Notes: generated from the letters alone by a model not told the origin. Counted from the first letter of the stretch, positions 8,813 to 16,894 are shown. The stretch is DNA of 64,000 nt from JAXDJH01 sp034663635 (GCA_034663635.1 JAXDJH010000006.1:24318-88317), one strand, 5' to 3'. Numbers and translations: made by a program.

Positions 8813-9996
8813 GTGTGCGCACGCCGCGAGTAATTCGCGTCCTGCGCACACTCGGCCTGGTCATCTGCGCCGCCCTGATCGCGGTATCGGCAGCGCCGGC
8901 CGTTCGCGCCGCCGACACCGGCACCATCAAGGGAAAAGTTGTTCGCGCCGGTGTCGACAAACCCCAGCCGGGGGTCAAGGTCACGCTCACGATCGGTGGC
9001 GGCACAGAAGAGCTTGAGTCGCAAACGACAACCACGGACGCCAAGGGTCGTTACCTGTTCGACGATCTGGCAACCGGCGAAGCCCACTTCTACGCGCTCG
9101 ACGCGGTTTACGACGGCGGGCTCTTCGCGGGACGCCCGCTTGTGATTCCAGACAACACGGAGAAGAAACCGATCATCACTTCGACATTGCGAGTTTGGGA
9201 CACGACGACCGATCCCTCCTCGATCTTGATACGGCGCAACGATGTCTTCGTGGTTCAAGACGCCGACGGCGTCGGGTTGATCGAGTCATACAGGATCGTC
9301 AACCCAACGCATCTCGCCTACATCGGACGCGGCGGCGAAACAGGCGAGAACGAAGACGGGACGACGACGCCGACGGTGGGGTTCTGGCTACCGGAGAAAG
9401 CCGACAAACAGTCGGTCCAGATAATCGAGAGCGACCTCGACGTGCCGTCGTTGCTTCCTACCGAGTATGGATTCGCCACAACGATCGCGATCCCGCCGGG
9501 GGAAACGCGGCTCACCTACACCTATCGGGTCGAGGGGTCCGCCGGCGTTTACGACATCACGAGAACAGCGCTGTACGCGATGGCGGAGGTTGACTTCTAT
9601 GCAGAACCTCCGCTCACGATCGAAAGCAACCGGCTCGAGGACAAAGGCTCGGTCCAGGTTGGAGATAAGACGTACACGCGCTATGCATCGACCGAGGGGC
9701 TCGATCCCGCCGACCCGGTTCAAGTGCTCGCTACCGCAGAGGCTGGAACTCCCGGGGGGCTCCTCTTGGGAGTCGCCGCGGTTCTTCTGCTGCTCGTCGC
9801 GACCGCCGCCTTCGGATGGCGAAGGTCACGCCGCCCCGCTGTGGTTACCGCTCCTGCAGCACGCGAGGTCCTGCTCGCATCGATCGCCGAGCTCGACCTG
9901 CGTCACGAAGCCGGCGAGATCTCGGATGAAGAGCACGCGGCCCGACGAGCAGCCATGAAAGATGACCTTCGCAATCGAGAGCCGGCCGCGCGGTGA
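8791..9996 (+). CDS. Exported carboxypeptidase-regulatory-like domain protein anchored by a C-terminal helix
   Basis: About 401 aa. Basic N-terminus and signal peptide ending near RAADTG, a beta-sandwich of the carboxypeptidase-regulatory/Cna-B kind (GTIKGKVV...PGVKVTL), a long beta-rich domain without recognised name, a C-terminal membrane helix (about 318-340) and a cytoplasmic tail with EVLLASIAELDLRHEAGEIS, the same helix pattern as in the preceding CcmI-like protein. Start is unsure: in-frame ATGs at 8752, 8791 and 8800 all overlap the upstream gene; 8791 is a compromise. It lies inside the ccm operon, so a role in cytochrome c maturation is likely but unproven. Confidence 0.68.
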   Translation: MPAMRRLSVRTPRVIRVLRTLGLVICAALIAVSAAPAVRAADTGTIKGKVVRAGVDKPQPGVKVTLTIGGGTEELESQTTTTDAKGRYLFDDLATGEAHFYALDAVYDGGLFAGRPLVIPDNTEKKPIITSTLRVWDTTTDPSSILIRRNDVFVVQDADGVGLIESYRIVNPTHLAYIGRGGETGENEDGTTTPTVGFWLPEKADKQSVQIIESDLDVPSLLPTEYGFATTIAIPPGETRLTYTYRVEGSAGVYDITRTALYAMAEVDFYAEPPLTIESNRLEDKGSVQVGDKTYTRYASTEGLDPADPVQVLATAEAGTPGGLLLGVAAVLLLLVATAAFGWRRSRRPAVVTAPAAREVLLASIAELDLRHEAGEISDEEHAARRAAMKDDLRNREPAAR

Positions 9997-10649
9997 TCGA
10001 AGCCAAGAGCCTCCGGGTTCAGTTCGGCAGAACCCTCGCGTTGGACTCCGTAGACATCCGGCTGGGGCCTGGGATCACCGGCCTTTTCGGGCAGAACGGT
10101 TCGGGGAAGACGACGCTGCTGCGAACACTCGCCGGACTTCAGAGACCGACCACGGGCGAAGTCACGCTCGATGGTTCGTCTCCGCGCGATCCCGACGAGC
10201 GTGTTCGCGGCTCCATCGGATATGTGGGACATCCGAGCGGGCTCTATACGCGTCTCACGGTCGCAGAGAACCTCGGGCTGTTCGCAAAGCTGCACGGGAT
10301 AAGCGTGACCCGGCCCAGCGAGATGATCGAGTTGCTCGACCTCGGCCGATGGGCGAACACGTCCGCGGGAGATCTGTCGGCGGGGCTCTCGCGGCGGACC
10401 GCCGTGGCACGAGCTTTGCTCCACGAGCCGCGCTTCCTCTTCCTCGACGAGCCTTATGCGAACCTCGACGACGACGCCGCTCAGATCGTTTCGGACGCGA
10501 TCGTCGCGTGGCGGAGCGACGACCGATACGCGCTCATTGCCACTCACGGTGCGAAGCGAGTGAAGGCGTACGCGGATGGAGGCCTGATCCTCAAGCGCGG
10601 ACGAGTTTCCACCCAAGGGATCTACGTGCACGAAGAGGCGAAGATATGA
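9993..10649 (+). CDS. ccmA: Heme/CcmE-release ABC transporter ATPase CcmA
   Basis: ATP-binding subunit of the CcmABCD complex, which uses ATP hydrolysis to release holo-CcmE from CcmC/D. 218 aa. Visible motifs: Walker A GQNGSGKTTL (about 31-40), an ABC signature altered to LSAGLSRR (about 129-136), Walker B FLFLDEP with the D-loop ANLDDD, and the switch His in IATHG. GTG at 9993 overlaps the previous stop (GTGA); its stop overlaps the ccmB ATG. The LSAGLSRR variant of LSxGQ is usual for CcmA. Confidence 0.93.
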   Translation: MIEAKSLRVQFGRTLALDSVDIRLGPGITGLFGQNGSGKTTLLRTLAGLQRPTTGEVTLDGSSPRDPDERVRGSIGYVGHPSGLYTRLTVAENLGLFAKLHGISVTRPSEMIELLDLGRWANTSAGDLSAGLSRRTAVARALLHEPRFLFLDEPYANLDDDAAQIVSDAIVAWRSDDRYALIATHGAKRVKAYADGGLILKRGRVSTQGIYVHEEAKI

Positions 10650-11371
10650 GCGCGGGTTTCGTCTCGAAAACGCTCGCGCTGACCTCGAAGGATCTGCGCG
10701 TCGAATGGCGCGGACGGGACACACTTCCGCCGATGATCGCGTTCGCGATCACCGTCGCATTGCTTTTGGCCTTCGCGGTACCTGACACGACCTCGCTCGA
10801 TCAGGCGGTCGAAAGCCCGGTCGGAGCCGTCGCACTTTCCGATGTGATCGCAGCCTTCCTTTGGATAACGATCCTCTTCGCCGGATTGATCGGTTTCGCG
10901 CGCACCTTCGAGGTCGAGCGCGAACAGGGTGCGATCGAGCCTCTTCTCCTGGCGCCACTCGACCTCGGCGGCGTGTTCGCCGCGAAGGCCCTCGCGAACC
11001 TCGCGTTCGTGTGCATCGTCGAGATCGTGCTCGTTCCGGTTCTGGCGGTGATGTTCGGCATCCATCTGGGGGCGGATTGGGCGACGTTCGCACTCGTCAT
11101 CGCGCTCGTCGATATCGGATTCGTCTCCGTTGGAACGTTGTTCGCCTCGCTCGCCGCGCAGACGCGTAGCCGCGAGTTGATACTTCCGATCCTCGCTTTG
11201 CCCGTGCTCGTGCCGGTCTTCATCGCCGCGTTCGAGCTTTCGTCGGATCTCTTCGCCGGTAACGGTCTCGAAGCCGTCGCGGCGCGGGGTTGGTTCGGGA
11301 TACTCATCGCCTACGACATCGTTTTCACCACGGTTGCGGCCCTCATGTTCGAGTTCGTGCTCGATGCGTAG
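10646..11371 (+). CDS. ccmB: Heme exporter membrane subunit CcmB
   Basis: Permease partner of CcmA, 241 aa with six predicted helices. The N-terminal KDLRVEWRGRD and the FARTFEVEREQGAIEPLLLAPLD stretch (about 83-105) are characteristic of CcmB. ATG at 10646 overlaps the ccmA stop (ATGA). The CcmC partner is not adjacent but 2.1 kb downstream (13490), separated by a lipoprotein peptidase and an LLM oxidoreductase. Confidence 0.94.
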   Translation: MSAGFVSKTLALTSKDLRVEWRGRDTLPPMIAFAITVALLLAFAVPDTTSLDQAVESPVGAVALSDVIAAFLWITILFAGLIGFARTFEVEREQGAIEPLLLAPLDLGGVFAAKALANLAFVCIVEIVLVPVLAVMFGIHLGADWATFALVIALVDIGFVSVGTLFASLAAQTRSRELILPILALPVLVPVFIAAFELSSDLFAGNGLEAVAARGWFGILIAYDIVFTTVAALMFEFVLDA

Positions 11372-12512
11372 AGCCGCAGCGATCTTGCTGCTGATCGCGC
11401 TGGTCGTCACCGGTTGTGGGGGCCGGGTCGACGTCTACGAGGTTCCGCCGGACGCCCCTTCGGGCGCGACCCGCGCGTTGGAGCTGCCAGATCCGGTCCC
11501 GGCAGTTCCCGCCTTCAGGGTGGATCTGAAGGGCGACTCTCAGCCGAACGACTTGAAGCGCGTCGCGAAGACTCCCGGGGTTGCCGTGGTCGGGCAGGTC
11601 GCCCTGCGGGAGATGAAGGTTGTGGGCGCCGACGGGCTAACCGCCAAGCTCGTGGTGGGGGCCGCGTCGCCGCTCGACTATCGCTCGGTGGCGCCCGCAT
11701 CGACCCGCGACGCCGACTTCGTGTGGACGGCGCTTATGGCGGGACGCGCCGTCGTCACCTTCGACACCGCGGAGGTACTCGGATTATCTGAGGGTGGGGA
11801 GATCTCGATCGGCGACCAGACCGTTCAGGTGGGTGCGTTCGCAGACAACGGCATCCCCAACATCGCCGATGTCTTAGTCGCAGACAACCTCGGCTCGAGT
11901 CTTGGACTCGGTCCACCCGGAGTTCTCGTCGTCGGAGTGAGCTCCGGCTCGACCTTGCAATCCGTGGGGAACCGATTGCGCGACCGCGTCGGAAGTTTCG
12001 GGAAGATCAAGCGACTGTTGCCCGAGACGCCCATCACTCATCCCGCTCCGCCCCCTCAACCGACCGGCGCGGCGAACAGCGGCGTCATCGGATCCATGAG
12101 CTTCACGATCTTGAAGAACGGATTCATCATTCCCGACCCAGCGTGGGTCGCCTCGAATATCGCGATCGGTGACGTCCCACTGATCGGCTCGGTCACGTGC
12201 CACCGATTGATGTTCCCCCAGTTGCGCGCGGCCTTGTCCGAGATCGAAAGCGCGGGCCTGTCGTCCGAGCTGCATACGGCCGACGGTTGTTACGTTCCTC
12301 GCTTCATCGACCGCGACCCCGGCAAGCCGCTCTCGATGCACGCGTTCGGACTGGCGATAGATCTGAACGCGGCGACCAACCAGCTTGGAACACGCGGTGA
12401 CATGGACCCGCAGATCGTCGAGATATTCGAGCGATGGGGCTTCGATTGGGGCGGCCGCTGGGCCCGGCCCGACCCCATGCACTTCGAACTAGCGCGCCTG
12501 ATCCAGACCTAG
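11364..12512 (+). CDS. Lipoprotein with C-terminal M15-type (VanY/DacA-like) peptidase domain
   Basis: 382-aa secreted lipoprotein: signal peptide with lipobox VTGC (Cys18), a large N-terminal domain of unknown fold (about 40-230), a Pro-rich linker and a C-terminal M15 zinc carboxypeptidase domain. The metal motif SMHAFGLAIDLN and the later PMHFE give the His, Asp and His ligands. Such enzymes trim D-Ala peptides of the cell wall. ATG at 11364 overlaps the end of ccmB by 8 nt, so it is co-transcribed with the ccm genes, an unexpected coupling. It ends convergently with an LLM gene (4-nt overlap). Confidence 0.85.
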   Translation: MRRAAAILLLIALVVTGCGGRVDVYEVPPDAPSGATRALELPDPVPAVPAFRVDLKGDSQPNDLKRVAKTPGVAVVGQVALREMKVVGADGLTAKLVVGAASPLDYRSVAPASTRDADFVWTALMAGRAVVTFDTAEVLGLSEGGEISIGDQTVQVGAFADNGIPNIADVLVADNLGSSLGLGPPGVLVVGVSSGSTLQSVGNRLRDRVGSFGKIKRLLPETPITHPAPPPQPTGAANSGVIGSMSFTILKNGFIIPDPAWVASNIAIGDVPLIGSVTCHRLMFPQLRAALSEIESAGLSSELHTADGCYVPRFIDRDPGKPLSMHAFGLAIDLNAATNQLGTRGDMDPQIVEIFERWGFDWGGRWARPDPMHFELARLIQT

Positions 12513-13456
12513 CCGATAACCCTCTTCGCTACTGCCATCAGGGCGTCGGGGTCGCTGGACGTGGGCATCAGGATCGGCGTGGAGAGGCCGGCCTCGTAGA
12601 ACTCTTCTAGACGATCCGCTACCTCTTCAGGGCCTCCCGACAGCACGAGCGCGTCGGCCAGTCGTTCGGTCACCGCCGTTCGCGCGCCCTCGCGGTCGCC
12701 CGAGTTCCAAGCTTTGTTGATCGCTTCCGCTTCGGCTTCGAATCCCTGGCGCGCGACCCACGGGTTATAGCCGGGGGCCGAGACGTATGGCGGAAGGATC
12801 CAGCTGGCTAGGCCCCGCGCTTCCTCGCGCGACGCGCCGGGAGCCCACACGAGGCGCGCTATCAATTCTTTGTCGGGCACCGACTCGCGTGCGAGTTTCA
12901 CTCCGGCCGTCGAGACTGCGAACAACGCGACGCCATCCGCGGATTCGCGCGCCAGCTCCATCATTCGAGGGCCGAGCGCGGCGAGAAAGATCGGCACTTC
13001 CCCTCCGGCCGTGTCCAATCGGAAGCCCTTCGTGGTGATCGTCTTGCCTTCGTAAGAAAGCTTCTCGCCGGCGAGTGCACGCCTGACGAAATCCATCGTT
13101 TCGCGCATCCGCGCGACGGGGTGCTCGAACCGCTCGCCCATCCAGTTCTCGACGATCGTCGGCGTCGATGCGCCGAGCCCGAGGTTGAAGCGGCCGCCAC
13201 TGGCCTGTTGCGCGGTCGCGGCCCCCATGGCGATCAAAGCCGGAGGTCGTGTGAACACGGGAACGATCGCAACCCCGATGCGCGCCTTGGAGGTCGCTGC
13301 CCCTATCGCCGAACAGACGGCGAACGCATCCGTGCCCGCCACCTCGGCGGTCCAGATGTCGGTGAACCCTGCGTCCTCCATCGAGCGCGCGACTTCCACA
13401 GATTCGCGCAGCCACTGGCCGGGCAAGGGAAGCGTGACACCGATCCGACGGTCCAT
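12509..13456 (-). CDS. LLM-class (F420-dependent type) oxidoreductase
   Basis: 315-aa TIM-barrel flavin/F420 enzyme of the luciferase-like monooxygenase family. The N-terminal RIGVTLPLPGQWLRESVEVARSMEDAGFTDIW pattern (first 32 residues) and the GLGAS...VENWMG segment are typical of actinobacterial F420-dependent members. The substrate cannot be read from sequence. ATG at 13454-13456 is preferred; a GTG two codons upstream is an alternative. It is divergent from ccmC, with 33 nt between them, and interrupts the ccm cluster. Confidence 0.85.
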   Translation of the reverse strand: MDRRIGVTLPLPGQWLRESVEVARSMEDAGFTDIWTAEVAGTDAFAVCSAIGAATSKARIGVAIVPVFTRPPALIAMGAATAQQASGGRFNLGLGASTPTIVENWMGERFEHPVARMRETMDFVRRALAGEKLSYEGKTITTKGFRLDTAGGEVPIFLAALGPRMMELARESADGVALFAVSTAGVKLARESVPDKELIARLVWAPGASREEARGLASWILPPYVSAPGYNPWVARQGFEAEAEAINKAWNSGDREGARTAVTERLADALVLSGGPEEVADRLEEFYEAGLSTPILMPTSSDPDALMAVAKRVIG

Positions 13457-13489
13457 AGGCACCCGACATTAGTAAAGTCGGCCCCTCTT

Positions 13490-14209
13490 ATGAGAGCCCC
13501 CTCCTCACCCGACGTGCCCAAGCAGAGCGCGATCACGCGCCTCGGCATCCTCACGATGGTCGCGATAGCGGCATCCCTCTACCTGGTGTTCTTCGAGGCC
13601 CGAGAGGCAGACGCGGCGATGGGCGGGCAGCTCCAGCGGATCTTCTATTTCCACGTTCCCTCCGCGTGGGCCGCCTACCTGGCCTTCGCCATCGTCTTCA
13701 TCAGCTCGATCGCCTACCTGCGGACGGGGGCCCGTCGCTGGGATCTCCTGGCCACCTCCGCGGCCGAACTCGGGGTGCTGTTCACAACCCTCGTATTGAT
13801 CACGGGCCCCATCTGGGCCCGGCCGGTCTGGGGCACCTGGTGGCAGTGGGACGCCCGACTGACCTCGGCCCTCGTGATGTGGCTCAGCTACGTGGGGTAC
13901 CTGCTCCTTCGGGGGTTGGTCCTCGATCCGACGAAGGCCGGGCGCCTGGCCGCCGTCGTTGGGATCGTTGGTTTCGTCAACGTGCCGATCGTCCATTTCT
14001 CCGTCCAGTGGTGGAGGACCCTCCACCCGAGCGGCCCCACCGTCGCGGACATGGAGCGCAGCTCCGGCCTCGGCTCCCCCGAGCTGATCGCCTTCTTCGT
14101 GTCGCTGGCCGCGTTCACGCTTCTGTTCGCCTGGCTCCTCGCGGTCAGGGTGCGGCTCGGCCGAACGGCCGACCGGGTCGAGCAGCTCGAAATGAAGCTC
14201 GCGACATGA
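13490..14209 (+). CDS. ccmC: Heme handling protein CcmC
   Basis: 239-aa membrane protein that loads heme onto CcmE. Six helices, and the short WWD motif GTWWQWDARLTS near residues 115-126; the flanking His ligands are in FYFHVPSAW and VPIVHFSVQWW. ATG at 13490 follows a 33-nt intergenic gap that contains a short inverted repeat (CCGAC 13463-13467, GTCGG 13477-13481) and a possible -10. It overlaps ccmD by 4 nt. Family length is normal. Confidence 0.95.
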   Translation: MRAPSSPDVPKQSAITRLGILTMVAIAASLYLVFFEAREADAAMGGQLQRIFYFHVPSAWAAYLAFAIVFISSIAYLRTGARRWDLLATSAAELGVLFTTLVLITGPIWARPVWGTWWQWDARLTSALVMWLSYVGYLLLRGLVLDPTKAGRLAAVVGIVGFVNVPIVHFSVQWWRTLHPSGPTVADMERSSGLGSPELIAFFVSLAAFTLLFAWLLAVRVRLGRTADRVEQLEMKLAT

Positions 14210-14337
14210 GCGAGCTCACCTGGCTGTTCATCGCCTTCTCCGCGGTCTGGGTCGGCATCGGTGCATACGTTCTGTCGCTGGGGGTCCGTCAAAGGAAGCT
14301 CGAATCCAGGCTCGAGGAACTCGACCGAAAAGACTGA
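14206..14337 (+). CDS. ccmD: CcmD-like small membrane protein
   Basis: 43-aa protein with one membrane helix (about 5-24) followed by a basic and acidic amphipathic tail (GVRQRKLESRLEELDRKD). CcmD stabilises the CcmABC complex and helps release holo-CcmE; known CcmD proteins have just this topology. ATG overlaps the ccmC stop (ATGA). The assignment rests on size, topology and position, because CcmD is too short for strong motifs. Confidence 0.8.
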   Translation: MSELTWLFIAFSAVWVGIGAYVLSLGVRQRKLESRLEELDRKD

Positions 14338-14392
14338 ATCGAGCATCGTCACGCGTTCACAAGCAGAGCGCGTTTGTCCTGCTCAAATGCAC

Positions 14393-14430
14393 AATCTTGA
14401 AGATTCCGCCCCCTGGTTTGTGAGTAAGAT
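14393..14430 (+). promoter_or_regulatory. Promoter region of the cytochrome bc operon with palindrome
   Basis: A perfect palindrome AATCTT-G-AAGATT (14393-14405) and a -10-like TAAGAT (14425-14430) lie upstream of the ATG at 14440. The -10 ends 9 nt before the ATG and no ribosome site is visible, so the mRNA would be leaderless or nearly so. A single Rex-like half site TTGTGA is at 14418-14423 without its partner. Confidence 0.4.
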
Positions 14431-14439
14431 GACGCCCGC

Positions 14440-14814
14440 ATGAAGCTGATCCCCGAGCGCGTCTATCGAATGACAGACAGGCCGTTGACGTGGACCACTG
14501 CGATCCTCATCGGCTTCGCACTTTGGGTTTTCATGATCCTGGCTCTAGGCCAGGTCCCCTCGGTGATCATCTACAAGTTCGATCAGTACATCGGCCAGAT
14601 CATCGACTTCTCAAAGAAGATCCCAGGCATCAACAAAAACGGCCTCAACACCGTTCAGGTCAAGATGATCCGCGACATCATCGCCAACAGCGTTCAGATG
14701 GGGATCCTCACAGGGATCCTGGTCGTCGCCTATTTCTACCAAGAGGGCAAGCGGAAGCGTTCGGGCGCTAAGGGCCTTCAGGACCCCGTCCGCGGCTACA
14801 TGCCGGGGAAATAG
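14440..14814 (+). CDS. Small membrane protein, first gene of the cytochrome bc operon
   Basis: 124 aa with two membrane helices (about 17-38 and 80-102) separated by an outward or inward loop rich in Ile and Lys. I do not recognise the family. It is the first of eight genes on the plus strand that end at 19652 and encode a cytochrome bc complex; the ferredoxin gene starts 8 nt after it. A structural subunit or assembly factor of that complex is the natural inference. No cysteine or histidine cluster is present, so it does not bind a cofactor of its own. Confidence 0.7.
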   Translation: MKLIPERVYRMTDRPLTWTTAILIGFALWVFMILALGQVPSVIIYKFDQYIGQIIDFSKKIPGINKNGLNTVQVKMIRDIIANSVQMGILTGILVVAYFYQEGKRKRSGAKGLQDPVRGYMPGK

Positions 14815-14821
14815 GAGAACC

Positions 14822-15244
14822 ATGGCGAAGCCTCCCGAGCCAAAGCGGATGGAGATCATCGAGAAGCCGGTCTTCCGGGCCGACTACGACATGCAGATGG
14901 TCGACGCGGACTGGTTGAAAGGCGCCGTCAAGCCCAAGAACTTCATCGACTTCATTCCAGAGCAGTGCATCTTGTGCGAAGGCTGCGTCGACATCTGCCC
15001 CTGGTACTGCATATTCATGGTCGACCCCACCGCGGTGGAGAATGCCGGCAATGTCGAGCTCGCCCGCACGATGGGCCCGAACGACATCCTTTTCTTGATC
15101 GACGACAACGCGTGTACCCGCTGCAACCTCTGTGTCGAGCGCTGCCCAACCGGGGCGCTGGTCCAGAGTCAGGTCGCGGGCGGTAAGAAGAAGGCGTCGG
15201 TGCGACCGATGGGAACCGTGTCCGAGTCGCAGAAAGCTTCGTAG
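14822..15244 (+). CDS. Dicluster 2[4Fe-4S] ferredoxin of the bc operon
   Basis: 140-aa soluble iron-sulfur protein. First cluster motif C49-x2-C52-x2-C55-x3-C59-P, second C98-x2-C101-x2-C104-x3-C108-P. An additional Cys63 lies after the first motif, and 38 residues separate the two motifs, more than in small clostridial ferredoxins. A 45-residue N-terminal extension and a Lys/Ser-rich tail flank the fold. ATG has AGGAG 6 nt upstream. Its place between a membrane protein and cytochrome b suggests a peripheral electron-transfer subunit of this bc complex, possibly an input from ferredoxin/NADH-type donors; that is inference. Confidence 0.9.
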   Translation: MAKPPEPKRMEIIEKPVFRADYDMQMVDADWLKGAVKPKNFIDFIPEQCILCEGCVDICPWYCIFMVDPTAVENAGNVELARTMGPNDILFLIDDNACTRCNLCVERCPTGALVQSQVAGGKKKASVRPMGTVSESQKAS

Positions 15245-15256
15245 GAGGACCAAGGA

Positions 15257-16027
15257 TTGGCGACTAGGGAAACTGGGCTGAGGGGCAAGGTCTCGGACCA
15301 GATCGACAAGCTCCACAACAGCCAGCTGTGGCGCGCGATCTTCCGTCCCGGATCGATCTTCCGCCGCGGCTACGCCGACTCACCTCGTAACCGCGCTTAC
15401 GTGGTCATGAACTCGTTGCTGTACCACCTCCACCCGGTGAAGGTGAAGCGTCACGGGATCAAGCTCTCCTACACCCTCTGCCTCGGGGGCCTCTCGTTCT
15501 TCCTGTTCATCCTTTTGACCATCACGGGCATCTACCTGATGTTCTTCTACCGGCCTTCTGTAGAGATCGTGTACTCGGACATGCAGCGACTGCACACCCA
15601 GGTTTCGTTCGGTCTTCTCGTTCGAAACCTCCACCGGTGGGGCGCTCACCTAATGGTGATCAGCGTGTTCCTGCACATGGCTCGCGTCTTCTACACCGGC
15701 GCCTACAAGCCCCCGCGGGAGTTCAACTGGGTGGTCGGCGTGATCCTGTTCCTGCTCACGCTGCTCCTGGCCTTCACCGGCTACCTGCTTCCCTGGGACC
15801 AGCTCGCGGTCTGGGCCGTCACGGTCGGCACCGAGATGATGAAGAACTCACCGGTGATCGGATCGCAGGTGCAGTTCGCCTTACTAGGTGGTCCCGTCAT
15901 CGGGCCCGAAACGCTCTTACGTTGGTACACGTTGCATGTGTGGTTATTGCCGTTCGTGATCGTGATCTTCATCTCGATCCACTTCTGGAGGGTTCGTAAG
16001 GACGGAGGTATCTCCGGGCCCATGTAG
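15257..16027 (+). CDS. Cytochrome b (b6-type N-terminal half) of a bc complex
   Basis: 256-aa membrane protein with four helices that bind two b hemes. The His pairs are in helices around HTQVSFGLLVRNLHRWGAH (about 114-132) and HVWLLPFVIVIFISIH (about 228-243). The GGLSFFLFILLTITGIYLMFFY helix at about 81-102 and the PWDQLAVWAVTVG Qo-side loop are typical. It is shorter than mitochondrial cytochrome b because the C-terminal half is the next gene, as in b6f complexes. TTG start at 15257 with AGGAGG 9 nt upstream; no ATG fits. The operon continues with a 17-nt gap. Confidence 0.94.
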   Translation: MATRETGLRGKVSDQIDKLHNSQLWRAIFRPGSIFRRGYADSPRNRAYVVMNSLLYHLHPVKVKRHGIKLSYTLCLGGLSFFLFILLTITGIYLMFFYRPSVEIVYSDMQRLHTQVSFGLLVRNLHRWGAHLMVISVFLHMARVFYTGAYKPPREFNWVVGVILFLLTLLLAFTGYLLPWDQLAVWAVTVGTEMMKNSPVIGSQVQFALLGGPVIGPETLLRWYTLHVWLLPFVIVIFISIHFWRVRKDGGISGPM

Positions 16028-16044
16028 CCCAGGGAAAAGAAAAC

Positions 16045-16884
16045 ATGCCGACCCCAGACGAGGTTTTCGAACAGGTACTGGCCGAGGAGACCGCCAAGGG
16101 ATCCTCTCCGGCGGTCGCCCAGGCGCGAGCGAAAGCCGCGCGCGTCCGGGCCCAACGCGGCTCGGCAACCCCCAACGTGCCGGACAAAGCCACCGCCCCA
16201 GCCCCCAAGCGCGAAGGCGCTGCCGCCGCTCCGGCCGCGGAAGCATCGGAGGCTCCGGCTGCAGAAGCCAAGCCCGCTGCGGCAGCAACCGCGACCGCCG
16301 CACCTGCCGCGAAGCCAGCAGCTGCTGCTCGGCCCGCGGGAGCTCCAGCCAAGAAGGCAGTCGGCAACGGCGGGCCGGCGGTTCCCGAGCGCGTGCAAAG
16401 ACTTCTCGCCGTCGTAAAGCCGGAAGCGATCCAGAAGGTCGAGCGTCAGCCGATGGACCGCGTCAACGTCTGGCCGCACCTGATGGTCGCAGAGTTCGTA
16501 TCGCTGCTCGTCGTTCTCGCATTGATCACGATCTTCTCGATGGCGGTCGACGCTCCGTTGCGTGACCTTGCCAACTTCAGTCAGACGCCGAACCCGTCGA
16601 AGGCGCCGTGGTACTTCCTAGGACTGCAGGAGTTGCTGCGTTACTTCCACCCGCAGCCCGCCGGTGTGACGATCCCGACGGTGATCATCATCGGTTTGAT
16701 GGCCGCTCCGTTCATCGATCGCAATCCCTCGACGCGCCCCGACGATCGCAAGCTCGCGATCGTCATCTTCACGTTCTTCGTCGTCAGCTTCGGAGTCCTA
16801 ACGATCATCGGTATGTTCTTCAGGGGGCCGGGTTTCAACTTCGTCTTCCCGTGGGACACAGGCCCGATCTTCTTCGAGTTATGA
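16045..16884 (+). CDS. Cytochrome bc complex subunit IV-like protein with long Ala/Pro-rich N-terminal extension
   Basis: 279 aa. Residues 1-45 form a charged helix (DEVFEQVLAEETAKG...), 46-112 are an Ala/Pro/Lys-rich linker of low complexity, and from about 135 on there are three membrane helices like subunit IV of b6f. The Qo-site motif is APWYFLGLQELL (about 186-197), where the usual PEWY reads APWY. The linker resembles swinging-arm linkers of acyltransferases, but no lipoyl or other carrier domain is present. ATG at 16045 has a weak AGGGA upstream. The extension is far longer than in known subunit IV proteins and could hold a peripheral partner such as the ferredoxin. Confidence 0.9.
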   Translation: MPTPDEVFEQVLAEETAKGSSPAVAQARAKAARVRAQRGSATPNVPDKATAPAPKREGAAAAPAAEASEAPAAEAKPAAAATATAAPAAKPAAAARPAGAPAKKAVGNGGPAVPERVQRLLAVVKPEAIQKVERQPMDRVNVWPHLMVAEFVSLLVVLALITIFSMAVDAPLRDLANFSQTPNPSKAPWYFLGLQELLRYFHPQPAGVTIPTVIIIGLMAAPFIDRNPSTRPDDRKLAIVIFTFFVVSFGVLTIIGMFFRGPGFNFVFPWDTGPIFFEL

Positions 16885-16894
16885 GGAGCGAGAT

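Noticed and set aside
14418..14435. Second Rex operator before the bc operon
   Set aside because: Only the TTGTGA half is present; the expected TCACAA partner is absent.
15944..16479. Ala/Gly-rich frames on the strand opposite the subunit IV gene
   Set aside because: They arise from the GC-rich Ala/Pro linker read in reverse; the plus-strand gene has family motifs, ribosome spacing and operon context.
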